A DNA stretch of 47,500 nucleotides from Tubiluchus corallicola (Eukaryota > Priapulida > Priapulimorpha > Priapulimorphida > Tubiluchidae). The stretch covers positions 1-47,500 of the forward strand of contig JAQGDQ010000489.1 in NCBI GenBank assembly GCA_030141605.1, given 5' to 3'. A program made the position numbers and the translations under genes. The first letter of the stretch is position 1; each line of letters starts with the position of its first letter. Under the pieces are notes generated by a model. It saw only the letters and a program-made list of their open reading frames with translations, made no database searches and had not been told where the DNA came from. Of the stretch, positions 20,900-34,000 are shown one piece after another.

Positions 20900-23800
20900 C
20901 TGTAAAATGATTTGTATTTCATTAATTAGAAGCTTAAAAAACACCAAATTATTATTATTAACTTTACAACTCATAATTCACTTTAACATTATCACATAGT
21001 GACCAAGTAGAGGAACTAGATGTGACAGACTGACTGAAGGAACAAAGTCCCACAATTCGCCTGCAAACTGTCGAACGATTGCTTTGCTATCCGGGATATC
21101 AGTTTAACTGTATTTATTGCGACCATTATTGTCACAGTGCGACAATAATCCTCAGACCAAGACAAAACCAACGAATGCAACGGTCAAGAAGGAAATCCTG
21201 AAACTTGTCTAGAACAGGGAGGGGTGACCGCACTTCTTCAGCTTGCGAGCTACTTAAAAGTGACCAGTACTATAAAGATGCAAAGCACACGTTTGTTCAC
21301 GAAAATATTGTGTGCACATAAATTCTTATGTGTACAATATAAGTTAGTGTACGTTGACTAACTGCATGAAGCCTAATTGCACAATAGAACATTTTTAGGT
21401 TCTTTTTGCTCCAGGCTCCCCACTCATTTTTATACCCTTTCTTAAGTTTAGCTGAAATAAATGACAGGCTAACTTGCTGGCTTGCTTAAATTTTGCAGCA
21501 CCAAGAAGACGACTGGGCTGACCTCCCTGCCCGATAATACAGGCGTTGAGATTGGCTGGCTGTTCTTCACACCAGCCAATCAGTTTGCTTCTTGCATTTC
21601 TTGCAAATTTGCGTGTTTCGATAGTGGCTTCCGTGATTGTGTGTTCCGTAATTTTCTGTGTTCTGTGATTTTACAACCGAATTTTGTGTTCCAAGTCAGC
21701 ATCGTGAAATATCACCAAGTCCGATAGTAACATTAATTAAAATTTCCTTAGCGAGTTTGTTTCCTCCCAACCTCGGAAGCAGTGAATCGGCCACTGAAAC
21801 TGGTGAAAACAACCAGTAAAGTATATAAACTAGTTACTTTCTTTTTTACACTTTTGAAAAATAAGCTCACCCAAATAAGTGCAATCTACCCACGCTATGT
21901 TTGCGATCGACCGACAGATCGCAATTGACGTAATGGGCACCCCTGGTCTGGAACTTCCCCACCTTCAGCACTAGTTGAAAATGCAAGTTAATACACTCAC
22001 CGGTGTCGTCGCTGGAAATGTGTAGATCGTTATTGACGCCAGCCAGTTCCGATACTGTTGAAGCAATGGATATGTAACTATTTGGACGGCTCTCTGTAGG
22101 TGCATGTAAAGCCAGCACTTGATTAAGTTTCTTCAGTTCGCTCTGTAACACGTGAAGTTCTTTCTCTTTGTCCGCTATGACGTTCTAAAAAAACACGAGT
22201 AATTAGTTATTAATTTAAGTTTTAATAAGCAGGGCCCTTATACAGTTTTTTAGCACAAAATCAGGGATGAGAATGACAAATTGCAAAAAACTCTGAAACA
22301 GGCCAGGGGTTTTGGGGCCACCTAGGCCCCCAGTGGGGTTGAAATTGCAATTTTGTGACCATAGAGAACCTCTAAGTGGACTTAAAATATCAGTTACCTT
22401 GTTTCATGCATAATTTAAAATACCCAACTATCAAGGATACATGATACCTAATTGTCTCAAAATACCTCAGTACTGGCCGCTCCTATGCAAAAGTATATAA
22501 AAACTGTCTGCAATTGACTCAAATAACTCTGCACAATTGATTCTATATTTTTATACATAGAGATATACACGTGATTACATTGATGTACGTCATGTAAACA
22601 AAGTGACGGCCTGCCAACTAGCAGTCAGCTTGTGAAATAATGTACTGGGTCCGTAAAAATTTTCTCAACGAATTTACGTGATTTACAAAAGTGGCACTAC
22701 TGATCTTCCAAAAACTCGGAATTCCGCATATCTGAGGAAAATTCTCATCCCTGCAAAATAGGTTATTTACAATTTGATTCAATGATCGACTAAACCAATT
22801 TGAGAAAGGAACAAATAAAAAACAGTGTAACAAATTCTGCATCGAGTAAAACCTGGCCTACGTTAAAAAACTACAAAGTGAAAAAAATTGCACAGAAATG
22901 GATAGAAAACAAATAGGACCACATCTGATGGAATGCCTTCCCTTCGCTTTTATACCACTAGAAATAAGGCAGCATTCTTAATTATAGACGTGCTTTGTTT
23001 ACACAATTCTGCATTTTGTAACATGGGATTCAGCACTCAAAAGGACGAATTACATAAAATAAATGATAGTGGCGGGATTGAACCTAGGTGGTTATACAGA
23101 ATTATCCGTGATGTGACACTGAAACGGTAGATGTTCATCCACCATCATGACTGGACATGTATTTGTCATCCAAGAAACAGCCAAATATCAGACCAGCTGA
23201 CACAGATACAGTTTTCATGATGGTCACCCATCCAACAGCTAACCCAGTGCTGCTTAACTCAACAGTCAGGCACACACAGTCAGTGAAGGTACACGAAACT
23301 TCTCAAGAGAACGCTCGCTGTTCATTTAAGAGAAGATCAAAGCATCGAAATGTCTTACCAGAAGCTGACTCAGGTTGGCATTGAGGGACGTGGTAATGGT
23401 GGTCAGGTCTTTGTTCACCGACGTTGTTGGCTGTTCTTCCTTCAGCTGTTCACTTGACGGGCTCTTGCTTACTAACGATGTCAAACGATTAGCTGTAACA
23501 CAAGGAGGGGTAAATTGTAAAACAACAACAAATAAAATAATTACGTTAAGAATGAAATAATGAAAGCTGACAAGGTCACCGAAAGCTACATTCTTCATAT
23601 TACGGCAATAATACAGTAGGTACGTCAACCACTGGTGCAAAACTAAGCTAATCATCTTAAACATCTTACGACAAACGAGATACAGCCACTTTAAGTTTAA
23701 TTGTTGTCTGTTCCGTTTTGCTAAATTTAAATTCATGACAAAACATTGGATAAACCCATGAACCATTCACATCAGGGCTGTGCAAATTGCGGCCCGCCGA

Positions 23801-25023
23801 GAGAATTTGTGCGGCCCGCGAAGAGATTTGTCAACCTAATGAAAGTGCGGCCCGGGCGATTAATTGAGTGTATCCAGCTGAAGTCCGTGCCACGATTCCA
23901 AAGATAGTGCGGGTAGTTTTTTCTACTAGATCGGATGCCATTAACCCTTACAAGACGGCTGTAGATTAATGTCACTGTACTACACAGACTGTGTGATACA
24001 CATTACTAATATGCATTGTAATAAGATTACCACTATCTGTCCTGAAAGTAGAAATATATGGTTTGTAATATAAATTTTAATAACTTCTAAAATAGTTTCT
24101 TGAGTGTAGTAGTGATGATGTACGCAGGTCGGATGCAAAAAAAAATCGTTATTAGGCCTTTCTGTACTTGGCTCCTTGATCAAACTGCCTGTGGCCCTCA
24201 GGAATTGCGGGAAAGTTTAAAGTGGCCCGGCTAGTCTGATAATTTGCACACCCCTGGCTTACATGATTAACTAACACACACAATACAATGGCAGGAAATT
24301 ATTCTTTTGTTCAAATAAGCAATTTTTCTTAATACAGAACAAATAAATGGCAGTTTATAAGCAAGATGTAATAAAAAGATTTCGTGTTTTAACATGTTAC
24401 TGTGTGGCCATGATGTTTAATCAGACACTTGCTATCTATTTTACCTTGCAAAACGGAGTCTAGGATTAATTCGCGTGCATCTTTGTCTTCATCTAATCCT
24501 GCCATCTACAGGACACAAAACATACTATTAACCGACAATGTTTATCAAAGACAAATGAAGCAAAACTGCCTGTACTAATCACAACACTGAGTTACTCTAA
24601 TCTGTCACAAGCTAGTGGAAAAGCTGCACAATTTAGCAGGAAAACTAGCATCATCAGCGAGTAGTTTACATTTTGTTGCCATGGCTACGACTAACTGGAG
24701 AGCCGTTTTTGTACCATTTAAGGATACCATTTATCTACTAATGCGCACCTGAACAGTTCTGTAGATCTTCAAGTGATTACCTGAACAATGTAAAAACGAT
24801 AACCAGCAAACTACCACAATTAAAAGCAAAATCGCAGAATGTATCTATTTGGCATTCGCGTCCCTTCACCCATGATCAGCGGCGGCTCGTGTATAGGCAC
24901 TGTGGAACCGCAGCACCCCCTACTTTCACTCGATATTATCGATAATTTTCAATATAAAGGGTCTTTTTTCTTTAATTCTTTTCGCTTGTATGCTCACACA
25001 GGGTGTGTGCCATTAGTTGCCAC

Positions 25024-25058
<35 letters not shown>

Positions 25059-28000
25059 TAATAATAATAATCTTTATTTAAAGTCGGCTTTTGGGTCAAC
25101 AATTAACATTAGCTCAAAGAGCTATTATCGCCGACTGTAAATAACAACCTACAACTACATAACAGAGACTATTATTACCCCACTTTTACCCTAAATACCA
25201 CGCGTCAGACAGGGCAACAGCAGGTGCCATTTTTAAAGTTGTTGGTATGACCCGGCCGCTGCTTTGAACTCACGACCTCCCAGACGGAAAGCAGACACAT
25301 TACCACTAGACTAATCCGCCTGGTACATGCTTAAAAACCGTGTACTGGCATATTTTCGAATCTGATAAAGCGTAGAACTAGATTTGAACTCAGCGTGTGC
25401 TGAGCCTAAAATTTGAATAATTCAATCATGGGCACCTTGCATCCCTAAGAAACTTCCGTACGTTTCTTTGTATAAAATTACAACATTAAAATGACATACG
25501 TTTGTTTCGTTTTACACAGTATGAAAACAATGCAAAAATGTTTCTGAAGCAGCACCGCTAATAATTTTAGCCAGGAGCCGCCACTGCTTATAATGTTAAG
25601 TACAAGAGCGTTATTTTTTAGAAAAATAACTTCAAATAAAGATAAAAAAGATTGTTACTCTTGCCATTAATATTGATGCATAAGTATCACGACAACAACA
25701 AGATCGTTCTCATCATCATTATTCCGAAAAACAATATCATTTCATTGGGCCACATCATCCAGCAAACTACCGATGCGGATCACGTGTATCTTAACTGATA
25801 TAAAGTTGATTTAGGGCGTCAAATTTGCATTCTTTCAAATTATGCAGGAATTTAAAAGAGCAGTATACGGCTTGCAAAGACCTATGTAATTAAACATTTG
25901 ACATATAATGATAATGATTACATTCTTGAGTTAACATTGCATGACAGACACGATCTACTTTGCACTCAGAATTGAAATATAATTGAAATATCAATTTCTT
26001 CAATTGTTTTAGCAAGATTGATGCTATACACGTTCCAATGACCTACTATTCCGTAACGTTTTTTCTATTTTGGATTGCATAATTATGCAGTAATAGTAAA
26101 TGTCATAATCTTAAAAGTTTAATAATGTTTCCTCAGTTAAACTGTTAACAGTAAATTTACATGCCCACCAGTGTCCGGTGGTCATTTTCTATGGCCAGTA
26201 AAGGATAGCAGACTAGGTGATCTCTCTACGCAGTTTTCGCTATCCTTTCTCTACTTTGTAACTTCTTTAGTGTAATAATTTTTTGTGACCTACCAATTGA
26301 ACCTGATTGTTCTATAGTTTACAAAAAGAGGTAAATAAATAAAAATTTAAAGTGAAAAAAAAGAAAGAAAATTGAATTGAATTGTCTTCATTAAGAAACA
26401 GAGTTTTCATCTTTTTCACTGCACTCTTACTATCACCAGCGTGCACTAGACAAACGTATGCAGTGTTAGTTACAAAGTTACAAAAATAAATGAACCGTAA
26501 ACTCAGAAAGTGCAAAAAAAACTGGCAAAAAAGAGATGGCAATAACTGAAGAAGAAAGAGAAGTCTGGAAGAGGGCGTATACGAAATGAAGAGTGGCCAG
26601 TACCTCCGCAATGTGCTGAAACTCATGCTCGGGAATGTTTAGCAGCTCGGCGATTATCTTCTCCTTTTCATGCAGCGCATTCCGTATCACCTCATCTACC
26701 TGCCGGAGTTGGGCTAACGAGCAAACAGACAAACGTATTAGTCGAGCAACAATCATGTTAGATCACTGGTTGGCTAACAGGTGGAGCTGCAGTAGGCTAA
26801 AAGGCTCAGAACTGGGAAAGTCAAGTGTTTGCCCAAACCCCGGATTTCATCATGGAAAAACAATATAAGTTTAAAGGAAAAGGCAACATTTAAAATACAC
26901 AGCTTAGCACAGCCCGGTACATTGCTATTTATCAAGTTTGAGAATGCAGTGATGTTTACTTAAGCATAACTTACTGTATACCAATGACACCTTTAATCAT
27001 TTGGGTAAAGAAACAAAATGTTTCAACAAAAGTACACAACAAGAGCGTCTTATTTGAGTCCAGTTGCTTGGAAACTTCTAGAAACAGAGCATTAGTAGTT
27101 TAAAATGTGACACAACAGGGTAAATAACGTGGATACTCTAATGAACAAGCTTAGGCAATTAGCAAGGGCATAAAGAAACCAACACAAGCAACTGTTAGAT
27201 CACACTCCACAGCAGACAATAACATTACGTAAATAAAAACTGCACGTATTGTACAGGTGTGTTCATAAAGTAATTTCACACATACGTAAGTTAATACGCT
27301 ACGTATATGCAACTGTTGACTGTGAATTAGGAGTAGTTTGCTTCTGGGAAAGCTGAAATGTGATTCTGGGGGGAAAAAGGTTACAGTGCTAATTATTTCA
27401 AAATTTTATTAGTAAAAAGGTAAAAACGATATAATCAACACGGAACAAAGTATAGGTTTGAGGTACTATAACTTCGAAAAGCAAAATGTTAAGCATGCCA
27501 ACCAGAATAAAACTTCACTACAATGTTAAAAGAATTAATTCATAGACAAATTTATTTAAATCCAACAAAAAACCTGTTTTGATTATAGGAAAATGGCTAA
27601 CGTTTTCAGATGATAGGCAGGACACATAAACAAGAAATTTAACTAAAGGGCATAGACATTAAAAGGAAAAGTCAAGCCCTCCAGGAAAATTGGGCTTATC
27701 TCAATGTTTGCAAAAATGTTAGAAGAATTTAGTAATACAAGTGTGATAAGCGCCTCGCGCAATTAGGAAAATCACTTTGAACTTATGATCGTTTCAATCT
27801 TGGGCAATTAGCAAAATCACTTTAAAGTTATGATCATTTCAAGCTTGGGCAATTAGCAAAATCACTTTGAAGTTATGACCATTTCAAGCTTAGGCTATCA
27901 GCAAAATCACTTTGAAGTTATGATCATTTCAAGCTTAGGCAATTAGCAAAATCACTTTGAAGTTATGATCATTTCAAGCTTGGGCAATCAGCAAAATCAC

Positions 28001-31000
28001 TTTGAAGTTATGATCATTTCAAGCTTAGGCAACTAGCAAAATCACTTTGAAGTTATGATCACTTCAAGCTTGGGCAATCAGCAAAATCACTTTGAAGTTA
28101 TGATCATTTCAAGCTTAGGCAATTAGCAAAATCACTTTGAAGTTATGATCGTTTCAAGCTTGGGCAATTAGCAAAATCACTTTGAAGTTATGATCATTTC
28201 AAGCTTAGGCTATCAGCAAAATCACTTTGAAGTTATGACCATTTCAAGCTTAGGCTATCAGCAAAATCACTTTGAAGTTATGATCATTTCAAGCTTAGGC
28301 AATTAGCAAAATCACTTTAAGTTATGATCGTCTCAAGCTTAGGCAATTATCAAAATCACTTTGAAGTTATGATCGTTTCAAGCTTAGGCTATCAGCAAAA
28401 TCACTTTAAGTTATGATCGTTTCAAGCTTGGGCAATTAGCAAAATCACTTTGAAGTTATGATCATTTCAAGCTTAGGCTATCAGCAAAATCACTTTAAGT
28501 TATGATCGTTTCAAGCTTGGGCAATTAGCAAAATCACTTTGAAGTTATGATCATTTCAAGCTTAGGCAATCAGCAAAATCACTTTAAGTTATGATTGTTT
28601 CAAGCTTAGGAAATTATCAAAATCACTTTGAAGTTATGATCGTTTCAAGCTTAGGCTATCAGCAAAATCACTTTAAGTTATGATCGTTTCAAGCTTGGGC
28701 AATTAGCAAAATCACTTTGAAGTTATGATCATTTCAAGCTTAGGCTATCAGTAAAATCACTTTAAGTTATGATCGTTTCAAGCTTGGGCAATTAGCAAAA
28801 TCACTTTGAAGTTATGATCATTTCAAGCTTAGGCAATCAGCAAAATCACTTTAAGTTATGATTGTTTCAAGCTTAGGAAATTAGCAAAATCACTTTAAGT
28901 TATGATCATTTCAAGCTTAGGCAATTAGCAAGATCACTTTGAAGTTATGATCGTTTCAAGCTTAGGCTATCAGCAAAATCACTTTAAGTTATGATCATTT
29001 CAAGCTTAGGCAATTAGCAAAATCACTTTGAAGTTATGATCATTTCAAGCTTAGGCAATTAGCAAAATCACTTTAAGTTATGATCATTTCAAGCTTAGGC
29101 AATTAGCAAAATCACTTTAAGTTATGATCGTTTCAAGCTTAGGCAATTAGCAAAATCACTTTGAAGTTATGATCGTTTCAAGCTTGGGCAATTAGCAAAA
29201 TCACTTTAAGTTATGATCGTTTCAGGCTTAAGCAATCAGCAAAATCACTTTGAAGTTATGATAATTTCACGCTTAGGCAATTAGCAAAATCACTTTGAAG
29301 TTATGATCGTTTCAAGCTTAGGCTATCAGCAAAATCACTTTAAGTTATGATCGTTTCAAGCTTGGGCAATTAGCAAAATCACTTTGAAGTTATGATCGTT
29401 TCAAGCTTGGGCAATTAGGAAAATCACTTTGAAGTTATGATCATTTCAAGCTTAGGCAGTTAGGAAAATCACTTTGAACTTATGATCGTTTCAAGCTTGG
29501 GCAATTAGCAAAATCACTTTGAAGTTATGATCGTTTCAAGCTTAGGCAGTTAGGAAATCACTTTAAAGTTATGATCGCTTCAAGCTTGGGCAATTAGCAA
29601 AATCACTTTGAACTTATGATCGTTTCAAGCTTAGGCAATTAGCAAAATTACTTTAAAGTTATGATCGTTTCAATCTTGGGCAATTAGCAAAATTACTTTA
29701 AAGTTATGATCGTTTCAATCTTGGGCAATTAGCAAAATCACTTTAAAGTTATGATCGTTTCAAGCTTGGGCAATTAGCAAAATCACTTTGAAGTTATGAT
29801 CATTTCAAGCTTAGGCTATCAGCAAAATCACTTTGAAGTTATGACCATTTCAAGCTTAGGCTATCAGCAAAATCACTTTGAAGTTATGATCATTTCAAGC
29901 TTAGGCAATTAGCAAAATCACTTTGAAGTTATGATCGTTTCAAGCTTAGGCAATTAGCAAAATCACTTTGAAGTTATGATCATTTCAAGCTTGGGCAATT
30001 AGGAAAATCACTTTGAAGTTATGATCGTTTCAAGCTTGGGCTAGTTAGGAAAATCACTTTGAAGTTATGATCGTTTCAAGCTTGGGCAATTAGCAAAATC
30101 ACTTTGAACTTATGATCGTTTCAAGCTTAGGCAGTTAGCAAAATCACTTTGAAGTTATGATCGTTTCAAGCTTGGGCAATTAGCAAAATCACTTTGAACT
30201 TATGATCGTTTCAAGCTTAGGCAATTAGCAAAATTACTTTAAAGTTATGATCGTTTCAATCTTGGGCAATTAGCAAAATTACTTTAAAGTTATGATCGTT
30301 TCAATCTTGGGCAATTAGCAAAATCACTTTAAAGTTATGATCGTTTCAAGCTTGGGCAATTAGCAAAATCACTTTAAGTTATGATCATTTCAAGCTTAGG
30401 CAATTAGCAAAATCACTTTAAGTTATGATCGTTTCAAGCTTAGGCAATTAGCAAAATCACTTTGAAGTTATGATCGTTTCAAGCTTGGGCAATTAGCAAA
30501 ATCACTTTAAGTTATGATCGTTTCAGGCTTAAGCAATCAGCAAAATCACTTTGAAGTTATGATAATTTCACGCTTAGGCAATTAGCAAAATCACTTTGAA
30601 GTTATGATCGTTTCAAGCTTAGGCTATCAGCAAAATCACTTTAAGTTATGATCGTTTCAAGCTTGGGCAATTAGCAAAATCACTTTGAAGTTATGATCGT
30701 TTCAAGCTTGGGCAATTAGCAAAATCACTTTGAAGTTATGATCGTTTCAAGCTTGGGCAATTAGCAAAATCACTTTGAAGTTATGATCGTTTCAAGCTTG
30801 GGCAATTAGCAAAATCACTTTGAACTTATGATCGTTTCAATCTTGGGCAATTAGCAAAATTACTTTAAAGTTATGATCGTTTCAATCTTGGGCAATTAGC
30901 AAAATTACTTTAAAGTTATGATCGTTTCAAGCTTGGGCAATTAGCAAAATCACTTTGAAGTTATGATCATTTCAAGCTTAGGCTATCAGCAAAATCACTT

Positions 31001-34000
31001 TGAAGTTATGACCATTTCAAGCTTAGGCTATCAGCAAAATCACTTTGAAGTTATGATCATTTCAAGCTTAGGCAATTAGCAAAATCACTTTGAAGTTATG
31101 ATCGTTTCAAGCTTAGGCAATTAGCAAAATCACTTTGAAGTTATGATCATTTCAAGCTTGGGCAATTAGGAAAATCACTTTGAAGTTATGATCGTTTCAA
31201 GCTTGGGCAGTTAGGAAAATCACTTTGAAGTTATGATCGTTTTAAGCTTGGGCAATTAGCAAAATCACTTTGAACTTATGATCGTTTCAAGCTTAGGCAG
31301 TTAGCAAAATCACTTTGAAGTTATGATCGTTTCAAGCTTGGGCAATTAGCAAAATCACTTTGAACTTATGATCGTTTCAAGCTTAGGCAATTAGCAAAAT
31401 TACTTTAAAGTTATGATCGTTTCAATCTTGGGCAATTAGCAAAATTACTTTAAAGTTATGATCGTTTCAATCTTGGGCAATTAGCAAAATCACTTTAAAG
31501 TTATGATCGTTTCAAGCTTGGGCAATTAGCAAAATCACTTTGAAGTTATGACCATTTCAAGCTTAGGCTATCAGCAAAATCACTTTGAAGTTATGATCAT
31601 TTCAAGCTTAGGCAATTAGCAAAATCACTTTGAAGTTATGATCATTTCAAGCTTGGGCAATCAGCAAAATCACTTTGAAGTTATGATCATTTCAAGCTTA
31701 GGCAACTAGCAAAATCACTTTGAAGTTATGATCATTTCAAGCTTGGGCAATCAGCAAAATCACTTTGAAGTTATGATCATTTCAAGCTTAGGCAATTAGC
31801 AAAATCACTTTGAAGTTATGATCGTTTCAAGCTTGGGCAATTAGCAAAATCACTTTGAAGTTATGATCATTTCAAGCTTAGGCTATCAGCAAAATCACTT
31901 TGAAGTTATGACCATTTCAAGCTTAGGCTATCAGCAAAATCACTTTGAAGTTATGATCATTTCAAGCTTAGGCAATTAGCAAAATCACTTTAAGTTATGA
32001 TCGTCTCAAGCTTAGGCAATTATCAAAATCACTTTGAAGTTATGATCGTTTCAAGCTTAGGCTATCAGCAAAATCACTTTAAGTTATGATCGTTTCAAGC
32101 TTGGGCAATTAGCAAAATCACTTTGAAGTTATGATCATTTCAAGCTTAGGCTATCAGCAAAATCACTTTAAGTTATGATCGTTTCAAGCTTGGGCAATTA
32201 GCAAAATCACTTTGAAGTTATGATCATTTCAAGCTTAGGCAATCAGCAAAATCACTTTAAGTTATGATTGTTTCAAGCTTAGGAAATTATCAAAATCACT
32301 TTGAAGTTATGATCGTTTCAAGCTTAGGCTATCAGCAAAATCACTTTAAGTTATGATCGTTTCAAGCTTGGGCAATTAGCAAAATCACTTTGAAGTTATG
32401 ATCATTTCAAGCTTAGGCTATCAGCAAAATCACTTTAAGTTATGATCGTTTCAAGCTTGGGCAATTAGCAAAATCACTTTGAAGTTATGATCATTTCAAG
32501 CTTAGGCAATCAGCAAAATCACTTTAAGTTATGATTGTTTCAAGCTTAGGAAATTAGCAAAATCACTTTAAGTTATGATCATTTCAAGCTTAGGCAATTA
32601 GCAAGATCACTTTGAAGTTATGATCGTTTCAAGCTTAGGCTATCAGCAAAATCACTTTAAGTTATGATCATTTCAAGCTTAGGCAATTAGCAAAATCACT
32701 TTGAAGTTATGATCATTTCAAGCTTAGGCAATTAGCAAAATCACTTTAAGTTATGATCATTTCAAGCTTAGGCAATTAGCAAAATCACTTTAAGTTATGA
32801 TCGTTTCAAGCTTAGGCAATTAGCAAAATCACTTTGAAGTTATGATCGTTTCAAGCTTGGGCAATTAGCAAAATCACTTTAAGTTATGATCGTTTCAGGC
32901 TTAAGCAATCAGCAAAATCACTTTGAAGTTATGATAATTTCACGCTTAGGCAATTAGCAAAATCACTTTAAGTTATGATCGTTTCAAGCTTGGGCAATTA
33001 GCAAAATCACTTTGAAGTTATGATCATTTCAAGCTTAGGTTATCAGCAAAATCACTTTAAGTTATGATCGTTTCAAGCTTAGGCAATTAGCAAAATCACT
33101 TTGAATAACAATTCCTTTCCTTATAACAAATCACGCAGGTGCAAAATGACTTGTCCTTTCCTTTAAATAGAAATCACGCAGGTACAAAATGACTTGTCCT
33201 TTCCTTTAATACAAATCACGTAGGTGAAAAATGACTTGTCCTTTCCTTTAATACAAATCACGCAGGTGCAAAATGACTTGTCCTTTCCTTTAATACAAAT
33301 CACGCAGGTGCAAAATATTAACACACTCACCATATGGCGTTAAAATAGGCGTGGCATCCTCTACAACAGGATTGGCAACTACGACCTCGGCAGGGCTAAT
33401 CAGTGGGGGCTCGTCTATAATCTCATAATACTCAACATTTTCTACGTTGTTTACCGTTGCCACGGCACCCTGCTTCTGCTGCAGACTGTCCAGGGACGAA
33501 GACAATGCTGACGTATCTGATTCGTGGCTCTCTTGTCTAAAAAAGACAGCAAATTATAGTATTATTATAACATTTCAGAGACGATAATTTGAAAAAGTCA
33601 TCACCAGTGTGTTTTGCATGCGATACATTGAGACATAAAGCAAAAATGTCATTATTATTTGTTAAAATTGGCACATAAATAACTCGACTATGGTTTTGTT
33701 TGCTTCCATTTTGTTAAGATGGGGCAATTTCTGAAAAAAAATTACTGTTACGATAATTACTGTAACGCAGACGCACGAAGAAAGTGAAATTGTGAGTAAT
33801 GTGCAGGGAAAGAAACAGCACACGAAAACATTATAACCATAATCAATAATTTTCAGACCAAACAAAACGTTGTCTATTAATGTAAGCACGCTTGTGTAAA
33901 CCAGTTTAACATTTGCAGTCATGACGTGCGTTAAAAATGGACGTCGGCGAAACAGAGATGAGATTTTAACAGTGTACGAAAACAGAGAAGGGAAAAAGTG

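Noticed and set aside
25260-25324. A working tRNA gene on the minus strand.
   Set aside because: A and B boxes are present, but the stems do not close and the sequence continues into a SINE body with an ATT tail.
27758-33104. TTAGGC in the satellite as an interstitial telomere-like repeat.
   Set aside because: TTAGGC occurs once per 45 bp unit, not in tandem, and alternates with TTGGGC. It is just part of the unit.
27758-33104. The satellite as a CRISPR array.
   Set aside because: Units are contiguous with no unique spacers, in an animal intron.
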